A stretch of 9,855 nucleotides of DNA from an uncultured Eubacteriales bacterium (GTDB taxonomy: Bacteria; Bacillota_A; Clostridia; Christensenellales; Aristaeellaceae), in contig ONXY01000291.1 in assembly GCA_900321945.1 (NCBI GenBank), positions 1 through 9,855 on the forward strand, read 5' to 3'. The notes beneath the pieces were generated by a model that did not search any database, was not told the origin of the DNA, and worked only from the letters and a program-made list of their open reading frames with translations. Shown piece after piece: positions 1 to 6,620 of the stretch; the stretch's first letter is position 1, and the number at the start of each line of letters is the position of its first letter. Made by a program: the position numbers and the translations under genes.

Positions 1-182
1 ACGAAGGCCAGGCCATCTACAACGAGTGCGGCGCCCGTCAGGCCAACGCCAACCTGGAGCTGGAGAACCCCAACAAGCTGATGGTCAGCCTGACCGATAT
101 CAACTACCTGGTGGCCGATATCGAAGCGCTGTCTGTGAACCAGCCCGCCATCCACGATCATTGGCGCGAGATCTTTAAGTGA
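1..182 (+). CDS. ABC transporter substrate-binding protein, C-terminal end (partial)
   Basis: The 5' part lies outside the window. The frame whose codons begin at position 3 is open to a TGA at 180-182 and encodes the last 59 residues, ending in HDHWREIFK. The segment is mainly helical-looking, with an N- and L-rich stretch followed by 'TDINYLVADIEAL', and resembles the C-terminal end of periplasmic/lipoprotein binding proteins that serve Fe(III)-, phosphonate- or hexose-phosphate-type importers (FbpA/AfuA/PhnS relatives). The assignment rests mostly on position: an ATPase and a fused permease of that transporter group follow directly on the same strand. Its job would be to capture the solute outside the membrane and deliver it to the permease. 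The ligand pocket is not in the window, so the substrate cannot be read from it. Confidence is good for the role and low for the ligand. Confidence 0.75.
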   Translation, partial: EGQAIYNECGARQANANLELENPNKLMVSLTDINYLVADIEALSVNQPAIHDHWREIFK

Positions 183-221
183 TGATCTGAAAACCGGAAT
201 TTGCTTTAAGCGGTAACACTT

Positions 222-257
222 TCCGGGCACAGCCTGTACCGTGCCCGGATTTTCTTT
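222..257 (+). terminator. Intrinsic terminator or attenuator between binding-protein gene and ATPase gene
   Basis: A 9-bp perfect stem (TCCGGGCAC at 222-230 with GTGCCCGGA at 241-249) has a 10-nt loop and is followed directly by TTTTCTTT (250-257). It lies 40 bases after the binding-protein stop and 37 bases before the ATPase start. In transport operons such a hairpin commonly stops part of the transcripts, so the binding protein is made in excess over the ATPase and permease. No obvious new promoter is seen between the hairpin and 294, which favours partial read-through over full termination. Confidence 0.75.
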
Positions 258-293
258 GCCGCAACGTTTCCCCCAATAACCTGCGGAGCGAGG

Positions 294-1385
294 ATGAGCG
301 TCATGAGTGTTGAAATCAAAATCAGTCACGCGATGAAAAAATACGGGGAAAATGTCATCATCCCCGATCTGAGTGTGGAAATGAAGCCCGGTGAGTTTTT
401 CACGCTCCTTGGCCCCTCCGGCTGCGGCAAGACCACTCTTCTGCGTATGATCGCCGGCTTCAACACCATCGAGGGCGGCACCATCGCTTTTAACGACAAG
501 GTAATCAACAGCCTGGATCCGGCCAAGCGCAACATCGGAATGGTGTTCCAGAACTACGCTATCTTCCCCCATCTGTCAGTGCGCAACAACGTGGCCTTCG
601 GCCTTAAGGAGCGCCGGATGCCCAAGGACAAGGTGGCGGCCCAGACCGATAAATTCATGAAGCTGATGCACATTGAGGAGTACGCCGACCGCATGCCCGA
701 CCGCCTGTCCGGCGGCCAGCAGCAGCGCGTGGCCCTGGCCCGCGCCCTGTGCATCGAGCCGGATGTGCTGCTGATGGACGAACCGCTGTCGAACCTGGAC
801 GCCAAGCTGCGGGTAGAGATGCGTACCGTCATCAAGGAGATCCAGAACAGCGTGGGCATCACCACGGTGTACGTGACTCACGATCAGGAGGAGGCCATGG
901 CGATCTCCGACCGCATCGCCGTCATGAACGCCGGCGTCATCCAGCAGATCGGTACCCCCAAGGCGCTGTACCAGCGGCCCGCCAACCTGTTCGTCGCCTC
1001 CTTTATCGGCCGCACCAACGTGCTGGAGAAGAAGCTGGCGGCCTGCCCCGGCGGCCTGGCGGTGGATTTTGAGGGTTACCTGGTGCCCATGGGCAACCTG
1101 ACTGCCGACGCCGGACCCGGCCCCGTCCAGGTCTCCGTGCGCCCCGAGGAGTTCGTCATCAGCGAAACGGGGGACGAGGGTATCGAAGGCACGGTGGAAT
1201 ACAGCACCTTCCTGGGTCTCAACACCCACTACCTGGTGCGCCTCAGGACCGGCGAGCGGGTGGAGATCATCCAGGAATCCAGGATCGACGATATCCTGGA
1301 TAAGGGCAGCAGGGTGCGTCTGGTGGTCAAGGGAGAAAAGATCAACCTCTTCACCCGGGACGGCGCCAGGTCCCTGATCGCCTGA
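294..1385 (+). CDS. ABC transporter ATP-binding protein (FbpC/AfuC/PotA-type)
   Basis: This is the cytoplasmic ATPase that powers the importer. All nucleotide-binding motifs are intact: Walker A GPSGCGKTT (residues 40-48), Q-loop glutamine 86, signature LSGGQ (138-142), Walker B LLMDEP (159-164), D-loop NLDA (167-170) and switch histidine 196. A C-terminal TOBE-like regulatory region (about 280-355, beginning VSVRPEE) and the length of 363 residues are typical of the Fe(III)/spermidine/phosphonate import family. Two in-frame starts compete. ATG 294 lies 5 bases after GGAG (285-288), and ATG 303 lies 9 bases after AGG (291-293); the protein from 303 would be 360 residues, and both are plausible. 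The next gene begins 16 bases after the stop, so ATPase and permease are surely co-transcribed. The substrate cannot be told from the ATPase. Confidence 0.95.
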   Translation: MSVMSVEIKISHAMKKYGENVIIPDLSVEMKPGEFFTLLGPSGCGKTTLLRMIAGFNTIEGGTIAFNDKVINSLDPAKRNIGMVFQNYAIFPHLSVRNNVAFGLKERRMPKDKVAAQTDKFMKLMHIEEYADRMPDRLSGGQQQRVALARALCIEPDVLLMDEPLSNLDAKLRVEMRTVIKEIQNSVGITTVYVTHDQEEAMAISDRIAVMNAGVIQQIGTPKALYQRPANLFVASFIGRTNVLEKKLAACPGGLAVDFEGYLVPMGNLTADAGPGPVQVSVRPEEFVISETGDEGIEGTVEYSTFLGLNTHYLVRLRTGERVEIIQESRIDDILDKGSRVRLVVKGEKINLFTRDGARSLIA

Positions 1386-1401
1386 GATCGGAGGTCACAC
1401 C

Positions 1402-3063
1402 ATGAGCAAAGCAAAGAAATGGGATATGTGGGCGATCATCAGTATCAGCCTGCTGGGTATCTATATCCTGTTCATGTTATATCCCATGATCAAGCTGCTG
1501 GTCAACTCGGTGCGCGATGAGAATACCGGCGCCCTGACGCTCCGGTATTTTGAGCACTTCTTCGATAAGGACCACGGCTACGCATATACGCTGATCAACA
1601 GCTTCAAGGTATCCATCGCCGCCACCGCTGTCACGCTGATCATCGGCGTGCCCATGGCCTACCTGTACTCGATGTATGAGGTGAAGGGCCGCAACTTCCT
1701 GATGGTCATGGTGGTGCTGTGCTCCATGTCCGCCCCTTTCCTGGGCGCCTATTCCTGGGTGCTGCTGCTGGGCCGCGGCGGCGCGATCACAAAGCTGATC
1801 AAGGCCTGGTTCGGCATCAGGCTGCCCAGCATCTACGGATTCGGCGGCATCCTGCTGGCCCTGAGCACCAAGCTGTTCCCGCTGGTGTTCATGTACGTCA
1901 ACGGCGCGCTGAAGAACGTGGACAACTCCCTGCTGGAGGCCTCCTCCAACATGGGCTGCAAGGGCGTGCGGCGTTTCTTCAAGGTGGTCATTCCCCTGTG
2001 CATGCCCTCCATTCTGGCCGCGGGCCTGATGGTGTTCATGCGCTCCCTGGCGGATTTCGGCACGCCCCGCATGATCGGCGAGGGCTATATGACCTTCCCG
2101 GTGGTCATATATCAGCAGTATGTGGGTGAAGTGGGCACCAACTACAACTTCGCCGCGGCTATCGCCGTGATCGCCGTCATCATTACCGCCGTCATCTTTC
2201 TGATCCAGAAGTGGAGCAGCAACCGCTTCGCCTTTACCATGAATGCCCTGCACCCCATTGAGCGGCGCAAGGCAGGCAGAGTGGGCGGTTTCTTCATCCA
2301 TCTGTTCCTGTATGGCATGGTGGTGATTTCCTACGCGCCTCAGCTGTTCCTGGTGTACTACTCCTTCCACAACGTCAGCCGCACGGGCAACATCATCAAG
2401 CCCGGCTACTCCTTCATGAACTATAAGACCGTGTGGCCGGATTTGGGCCCGGCAGTGTGGAACACCTTCCGCATCTGCGGCGGCGCCCTGGTGATCATCA
2501 TCATCATGGCCATGCTGATCTCCTATCTGGTGGTGCGCCGCAGGAATCTGGTCAACAATGTGATAGACACGATGTCCATGATCCCGTATATTATTCCCGG
2601 CGCTGTTATCGGCATCGCCATGATCATGGGCTTCAACAGCGGCAGCCTGGTGCTCACCGGCACCGCCTGGATCATGGTGGTGGCCATGTGCATCCGCCGC
2701 ATGCCCTACACCGTGCGTTCGAGCGTGGCCGTGCTGCAGCAGATCCCCATCACCGTGGAGGAAGCATCCGCCAGCCTGGGTGCTTCCAGGTTCAAGACCT
2801 TCTGGAAGATTACCATCCCCATGATGATCAACGGCGTGGCTGCCGGCGCCATCATGACCTGGGTCACCCTGATTACGGAGCTGTCCAGCTCGGTCATGCT
2901 GTACAGCTATAAGACCATCACCCTGAACCTGCTTGTGTACGTGCTGGTGGTGGGCGGCACCGACGCCCGTGCCTGCGCGGCCTCCACCATCCTTACGCTG
3001 TTCACCGTCATTACGCTGATCATTTACATGAAGGTGGCCAAGAACAAGGAAATCTCCATGTAA
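1402..3063 (+). CDS. ABC transporter permease, two fused membrane domains (FbpB/AfuB-type)
   Basis: This membrane channel of the importer is made as one 553-residue chain carrying both permease halves. The first half (about 10-270) begins with a membrane helix near 11-30 and contains the first ATPase-contact (EAA) loop at 177-198, with the EA..GCKGVRRFF..VIP pattern. A second copy of the fold starts with a helix near 297-320 and has its EAA loop at 452-473 (EEASASLGASRFKTFWKI). About twelve hydrophobic segments are visible, six per half. Fused permeases of this length are normal for FbpB, AfuB, ThiP and PhnU relatives, whereas many other importers use two separate permeases. The start is supported by GGAGG at 1390-1394, seven bases upstream. 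The aldolase gene starts 36 bases after the stop, in the same transcript. Only one permease gene is needed, so with the binding protein and ATPase the importer is complete. Confidence 0.95.
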   Translation: MSKAKKWDMWAIISISLLGIYILFMLYPMIKLLVNSVRDENTGALTLRYFEHFFDKDHGYAYTLINSFKVSIAATAVTLIIGVPMAYLYSMYEVKGRNFLMVMVVLCSMSAPFLGAYSWVLLLGRGGAITKLIKAWFGIRLPSIYGFGGILLALSTKLFPLVFMYVNGALKNVDNSLLEASSNMGCKGVRRFFKVVIPLCMPSILAAGLMVFMRSLADFGTPRMIGEGYMTFPVVIYQQYVGEVGTNYNFAAAIAVIAVIITAVIFLIQKWSSNRFAFTMNALHPIERRKAGRVGGFFIHLFLYGMVVISYAPQLFLVYYSFHNVSRTGNIIKPGYSFMNYKTVWPDLGPAVWNTFRICGGALVIIIIMAMLISYLVVRRRNLVNNVIDTMSMIPYIIPGAVIGIAMIMGFNSGSLVLTGTAWIMVVAMCIRRMPYTVRSSVAVLQQIPITVEEASASLGASRFKTFWKITIPMMINGVAAGAIMTWVTLITELSSSVMLYSYKTITLNLLVYVLVVGGTDARACAASTILTLFTVITLIIYMKVAKNKEISM

Positions 3064-3099
3064 ATCTCAATAGTCCAAATGAAAGAAGGAAGAAATGCC

Positions 3100-3966
3100 A
3101 TGCCAGTCGTAAACGCGAAAGAAATGCTGACCTCCGCCAGAAAGGGACACTATGCCGTCGGGCACTTTAACCTGAACAATATGGAATCGGTGCGCGCCTT
3201 CCTGCTGGCCGCCGAGGAAGTCAGGAGCCCCATCATCCTGGGCGTTTCCGGCGGTACCGCCAAGTACATGGGCGGCTACAAAACCATCGCCGATATGGTA
3301 CGGGACTTCATGGATTTCCTGAAGATCACCGTGCCGGTGTGCACCCATGTGGACCATGGCACCTATGAGGAAGCCCTGGCCGCCATCGAGGGCGGGTTCA
3401 GCTCCGTCATGTTTGACGGCAGCAAGTGCACCTTTGAGGAAAATATCGAGAAGACCCGCCATGTGGTGGAGCTGGCCCATGCCAGGGGCATCACTGTGGA
3501 GGCCGAGGTAGGGGCTATCGGCGGCGAGGAAGACGGCCGCATCGCCATGGGCGAGTGCGCCGATCCCGAGCAGTGCCGGCGCATCGCCGACCTGGGGGTG
3601 GATTTCCTGGCTGCCGGCATCGGCAACATCCACGGCAAATACCCGGAAAACTGGCCGGGCCTGCGCTTTGACGTGCTGGCCGCCATCCAGAAAAAGACCG
3701 GCGATCTGCCCCTGGTGCTCCACGGCGGCAGCGGTATTCCGGACGAGATGGTGCGCAAGGCCATCACTCTGGGCGTCTCCAAGGTGAACGTGAACACCGA
3801 GTGCCAGGTGGCCTTCACCGAGGCAACCCGCAAGTTCATCGAAGAGGGCAGGGACCGCATCGGCCGCGGCTTCACCCCCCGCGCCCTGCTGGCCCCCGGG
3901 CTGGAGGCCACCAAAGCGAAGTGCATCGAAAAAATGCAGCTCTTCGGCAGCGTCGGCAAAGCCTGA
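3100..3966 (+). CDS. Class II (zinc) ketose-bisphosphate aldolase
   Basis: This is a cytoplasmic zinc aldolase of the fructose-/tagatose-bisphosphate family, which reversibly splits a ketose 1,6-bisphosphate into dihydroxyacetone phosphate and glyceraldehyde 3-phosphate. Visible motifs are HVDHG (83-87: catalytic Asp85 and zinc-ligand His86), VEAEVG..GG.ED (133-145), zinc-ligand His178 in the GNIHGKYP segment, His208 in VLHGGSG (206-212), and NVNTE (230-234), which contacts substrate phosphate. The first residues, MPVVNAKEML, match the usual family N-terminus. I therefore start at ATG 3100, with GAAGGA (3085-3090) nine bases upstream; an in-frame ATG at 3079 would add seven residues. The protein is 288 residues, normal for FbaA/GatY/KbaY. 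It is the last gene of the transporter operon, which suggests the imported compound feeds a phosphorylated-sugar route. GatY/KbaY versus FbaA specificity cannot be separated by eye. Confidence 0.93.
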   Translation: MPVVNAKEMLTSARKGHYAVGHFNLNNMESVRAFLLAAEEVRSPIILGVSGGTAKYMGGYKTIADMVRDFMDFLKITVPVCTHVDHGTYEEALAAIEGGFSSVMFDGSKCTFEENIEKTRHVVELAHARGITVEAEVGAIGGEEDGRIAMGECADPEQCRRIADLGVDFLAAGIGNIHGKYPENWPGLRFDVLAAIQKKTGDLPLVLHGGSGIPDEMVRKAITLGVSKVNVNTECQVAFTEATRKFIEEGRDRIGRGFTPRALLAPGLEATKAKCIEKMQLFGSVGKA

Positions 3967-3989
3967 GCCTCAGCATAAGAACACAGAGG

Positions 3990-4019
3990 GGGCTGCCTCA
4001 CAAAGAGGCAGCCCTTTTT
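3990..4019 (+). terminator. Strong intrinsic terminator of the transporter-aldolase operon
   Basis: A 10-bp perfect stem (GGGCTGCCTC 3990-3999 with GAGGCAGCCC 4005-4014), loop ACAAA, is followed by TTTTT (4015-4019). It starts 23 bases after the aldolase stop. Read on the opposite strand, the bases after the stem are CCTCTGTG, so it should work in the + direction only. Confidence 0.93.
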
Positions 4020-4025
4020 ATGTGC

Positions 4026-4056
4026 AAAATACGCCGGGCTCTGTGAAGAGACCGGC
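4026..4056 (-). terminator. Intrinsic terminator of the zinc-ribbon/TPM operon (- strand)
   Basis: An inverted repeat consists of GCCGG (4033-4037) with CCGGC (4052-4056), one internal mismatch, then CTCT (4039-4042) with AGAG (4047-4050) around a 4-nt loop. On the - strand the stem is followed by GTATTTTG (T-rich at 4026-4031). It lies 43 bases downstream of the TPM stop. With the + strand terminator at 3990-4019 it forms a back-to-back pair between the two convergent operons. The stem is weaker than its neighbour because of the mismatch. Confidence 0.6.
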
Positions 4057-4098
4057 AAATGCGTGTATTCACATATTCAGCAGATCTCTCCTGACGGA

Positions 4099-4872
4099 TC
4101 AGAACTTGTGGCTTCCGACGCTGCCGGAGAATCCTCCGCCGCTGTGTCCGCCGGAGAATCCTCCGCCGTGTCCGCTGCTCCCGGAATCTGAGCGGATATT
4201 GGTCTTTTTCTGTTTCGTCATGCGCTTCTGGGAGTTTGTCATTTTCGCGGTGAACGCCGCCGCGGCCACGGCCGTCACGGGCAGCGCGGCCTTGGCCGCG
4301 CCGGTTTTCGGCCGGTTTTCATACCGGAAACTGAGATACAGGTAAACAGCCAGCAGCGCGAGGGCGAGCCCGAGCAGCGCGCTGCTGACCATCTTCATGG
4401 GCCGCGCGATCGCTTCCCCCCGCAGCAGGCGCAGGACCTGGGAAAACGCGTCGGAAGCGCAGGCGTAATAATCGCCCGCTGACGCTTTGCGGAACACGTT
4501 GTCCGTAATGGTGTCCGCCTCGCCCCCGGTGACGGTTCTGCGGACCGCGCCGTCGGCGACAAGAACCAGTTCGCGGACGTTCATGTCGATCACAAACAGA
4601 ACGCCGTCCCTCCCGTTTCCCAGCGTACGCTGATAATACCGCACGGCCAGGCTGCGGCAGTCTCCGGGCTCCGTGGTCGTCCAGAACATGGGCGTTCCGT
4701 ATTCGCATAAGGAGAGCATATCCTCGTACAGCGCCTTCTCCTGCTGCTCCGTCAGCAGATCCGCGTCGTCCTGAATCAGGGGCCGCGTCCCCTCCTCCGC
4801 GCAGGCTGAGGAAAGAAACACAATTCCGAGAATCATGATCAGGATCATCGTCCCGGTCCGAAACATTTTCAT
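4099..4872 (-). CDS. TPM-domain membrane-anchored protein with Gly/Ser/His-rich tail
   Basis: The 257-residue protein has an N-terminal hydrophobic export signal (about 6-23). It ends in an AxA-type cleavage site (A23-C-A25), and Cys24 is a poor alternative lipobox. An extracytoplasmic TPM-like domain (about 30-155) carries the family marks: an early 'DDADLL' segment, a GRDGVLFVIDMNVRELVLVA core near 87-106, and a D-Y-Y region near 134. A membrane helix (about 162-182) is followed by a basic linker and a tail of GGGFSG/GGHS repeats (231-255). TPM domains occur in proteins linked to photosystem repair and acid phosphatase-like activity in plants and to unknown envelope roles in bacteria; no catalytic function can be assigned here. 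The ATG at 4870-4872 overlaps the upstream stop (ATGA), with AAGGAGG at 4880-4886 seven bases upstream, so translation is probably coupled to the zinc-ribbon gene. The domain call is by pattern, not by search. Confidence 0.85.
   Translation of the reverse strand: MKMFRTGTMILIMILGIVFLSSACAEEGTRPLIQDDADLLTEQQEKALYEDMLSLCEYGTPMFWTTTEPGDCRSLAVRYYQRTLGNGRDGVLFVIDMNVRELVLVADGAVRRTVTGGEADTITDNVFRKASAGDYYACASDAFSQVLRLLRGEAIARPMKMVSSALLGLALALLAVYLYLSFRYENRPKTGAAKAALPVTAVAAAAFTAKMTNSQKRMTKQKKTNIRSDSGSSGHGGGFSGGHSGGGFSGSVGSHKF
4124..4174. repeat. Short direct repeat encoding the Gly/His tail of the TPM protein
   Basis: A 17-base unit, CCGGAGAATCCTCCGCC, occurs at 4124-4140 and identically at 4151-4167. 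Each copy is followed by GTGTCCG, with three extra bases (GCT) after the first. On the - strand it encodes GGGFSGG-type peptide repeats. The identity at DNA level, including third codon positions, suggests a recent duplication within the tail, and the 3-base difference keeps the frame. Confidence 0.8.
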
Positions 4873-6512
4873 GCCGCATCCTCCTTCCCGTCAAAGAAGG
4901 GCACCGGTCTGGAGGCGTACTCGTTGTGCGCGCGGTTCATCATGACCAGTTCCGCGATGGAGGCGGTCAGCATGGCCGCCGCGCAGGCGTAGAAGATCAG
5001 ATCCTCCGCCTGACCGGACAGCAGGCTCACCAGGCCCGCCGCGCAGGCCGCGCAGGAAATGATCCTGGGCCAGCGCGGGCCGTATTTGTCCTTCTGTGTT
5101 CTGCGTGCCGTGTGGATTCCCATCACGGCCAGCGCGGCCAGAGTCAGAAGCATCGCGGCGGTGTGAGGGTTTATCATGCCGCCCAGCGCGCTTTCGACCC
5201 GGCTGATAAAGCTGACGCCCCCCCAGACCAGCACGCACAGAGCGAAACCCAGCACGCTGAACGCGGTGCTCGCTCCGCTCCTGACTTTCTTCAGCGTCAT
5301 TCCTTTCCGCACGGCGATTCCGTTTTTCTTCACATCCAGCAGGGCCTGGGCCGGGCCGGTAAACGTCTTTCCCTTTTCCGCGAAGTCCGGCTCGAAAGCC
5401 CGGGTGCGCCGGTTGAACAGCCGCTTCCGGGATCCGCTGTACTGGTACTGCGTAATCAGGGCAAGCAGCGCGCACAGCGCCATCAGCAGTTCCGGTTTCA
5501 GCGTCAGGAAGGTGTTCAGCAGGAAGAAAAGCACGGCCGCGAGCGCCAGCGTGATCCCCGCCGCTTTTCCGTTGCTGACCGGCACGTCGCAGACCACCCG
5601 GCCGGTACTCCCGTTGACGGCCGTATAGACGACCCGGTCCCCCTGCCGGTGCGCCAGGAGCCATACGGGCATCATTACCAGCACGTCCCGGTACCGGGCG
5701 TTCGGAAGCCCGAAGTTTTCCGCGATGTCCCCTTTCATTTCCACCGAGTCCATTTCGTTTTCCTCCCGGACCCGGTCCATGAATATCCGTACCGCGGCCG
5801 CGGCCGCCTCCCTGTGGTAGGTCTCCGCCGGCACGTCCGCGCCCTGCGCGTAGAAACCGCTCAGATAGGCCGGATGAAAAGGCTTTGCCTGCTCCATGGT
5901 ATGCTTCAGCATGGCGGCCGTCTCGTCCTCGAAAACCGTGGACGCGTCGTACAGAATCCCCTTCTGCCGGATCACCGCGTCCATGGTCAGGTCGTAGGTC
6001 TCATCGTACCGGTAGTCTCCCTGCGTATAGCTCTTTTTTCCCTCCAGCCGGGCAGGACCCTCCGAATCCACCTCATAGGACCAGAACGGAACGTAGACCG
6101 GACGGAAATGCGATACGGTTTCCGCGGTCTTCAGGTCCGGAGGCGTCAGCAGATAGGTCTTCAGATGATCCCGGTAGGCCTTCTCGCACGCCTCCCGGGT
6201 CACCGTAAAGGGGACGATGGACGCCGGGCGCCGGGTCCGCGTCAGTTTTCCCGTCAGCACCACGTCGCTGCCGCAGAAGCTGCAGAAGCCGGTCACCTCC
6301 GTGTCCGTGGAGTATACGGCCGCGCCGCACTGGGGACAGTGGAATTCCGTCACCTCCAGCGTGTCCTCCGCCTCCTCCGGCGGAAGGGATTCCAGCGCGG
6401 TCAGTCCGCCGCACCGGTCGCATATCATTTTACCGGACGCGATATCATACTGCAGTCCTCCCCCGCAGGAAGGACATCCGAACCGCCGTACGGCGGTTCC
6501 CGGTTCAGCCAT
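4869..6512 (-). CDS. Membrane protein with two N-terminal zinc ribbons, function unknown
   Basis: The 547-residue protein begins with two four-cysteine zinc ribbons: C13, C16, C31, C34 and C59, C62, C77, C80, all CxxC pairs. A soluble region of about 230 residues follows (about 90-310; it contains PFWSYEV near 142-148 and a run of alanines near 236-240). About six membrane helices come next, near 316-336, 340-356, 414-436, 452-468, 483-500 and 505-525. Proteins of this layout are often labelled 'zinc-ribbon' or 'primosomal protein N'-like' because of the cysteine ribbons only; there is no helicase here. CTCCTT at 6522-6527 (AGGAG-type site) lies nine bases before the ATG. Its stop overlaps the TPM start by four bases, so the two are probably partners in the envelope. 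The ribbons, with no signal peptide before them, are predicted to be cytoplasmic. I cannot assign a biochemical role. Confidence 0.85.
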   Translation of the reverse strand: MAEPGTAVRRFGCPSCGGGLQYDIASGKMICDRCGGLTALESLPPEEAEDTLEVTEFHCPQCGAAVYSTDTEVTGFCSFCGSDVVLTGKLTRTRRPASIVPFTVTREACEKAYRDHLKTYLLTPPDLKTAETVSHFRPVYVPFWSYEVDSEGPARLEGKKSYTQGDYRYDETYDLTMDAVIRQKGILYDASTVFEDETAAMLKHTMEQAKPFHPAYLSGFYAQGADVPAETYHREAAAAAVRIFMDRVREENEMDSVEMKGDIAENFGLPNARYRDVLVMMPVWLLAHRQGDRVVYTAVNGSTGRVVCDVPVSNGKAAGITLALAAVLFFLLNTFLTLKPELLMALCALLALITQYQYSGSRKRLFNRRTRAFEPDFAEKGKTFTGPAQALLDVKKNGIAVRKGMTLKKVRSGASTAFSVLGFALCVLVWGGVSFISRVESALGGMINPHTAAMLLTLAALAVMGIHTARRTQKDKYGPRWPRIISCAACAAGLVSLLSGQAEDLIFYACAAAMLTASIAELVMMNRAHNEYASRPVPFFDGKEDAA

Positions 6513-6537
6513 CCGCTTTCTCTCCTTTCCAGTTCAT

Positions 6538-6554
6538 CCCGGACCGCGTCCGGG
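6538..6554. other. Small hairpin in the leader of the zinc-ribbon gene
   Basis: A 7-bp perfect stem (CCCGGAC 6538-6544 with GTCCGGG 6548-6554) closes a 3-nt loop. It lies 26 bases upstream of the zinc-ribbon start and leaves the ribosome binding site (6522-6527) free. It has no T run on either side, so it is not a terminator by itself. It could protect the processed 5' end of the downstream message after the AraC terminator, but that is a guess. Confidence 0.5.
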
Positions 6555-6559
6555 CCGGC

Positions 6560-6586
6560 AAAAGCCCCGCGCCATCCGCGCGGGGC
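6560..6586 (-). terminator. Terminator-like hairpin after the AraC gene (- strand)
   Basis: A 9-bp perfect GC-rich stem (GCCCCGCGC 6564-6572 with GCGCGGGGC 6578-6586), loop CATCC, is followed on the - strand by TTTT (6560-6563). It lies 34 bases beyond the AraC stop and 47 bases before the zinc-ribbon start. The T run is short, so termination may be partial. No good promoter is visible in the 47 bases between this hairpin and the next gene. Confidence 0.7.
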
Positions 6587-6620
6587 AGCTGTGATCTTTC
6601 CGCACGGCGGGAGGGACGGT

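Noticed and set aside
1477..2370. Long open frame on the - strand opposite the permease gene
   Set aside because: Its His/Gln/Gly-rich composition is a typical shadow of a hydrophobic permease gene, and no domain is seen.
3079..3099. Upstream in-frame ATG at 3079 as the aldolase start
   Set aside because: It would add seven residues not found in the family and lacks a well-spaced ribosome site, while ATG 3100 has GAAGGA nine bases upstream and the usual N-terminus.
4869..6512. Zinc-ribbon protein as primosomal protein N' (PriA-like) helicase
   Set aside because: Only the CxxC ribbons are similar; there is no helicase Walker A or B motif and the C-terminal half is membrane-spanning.
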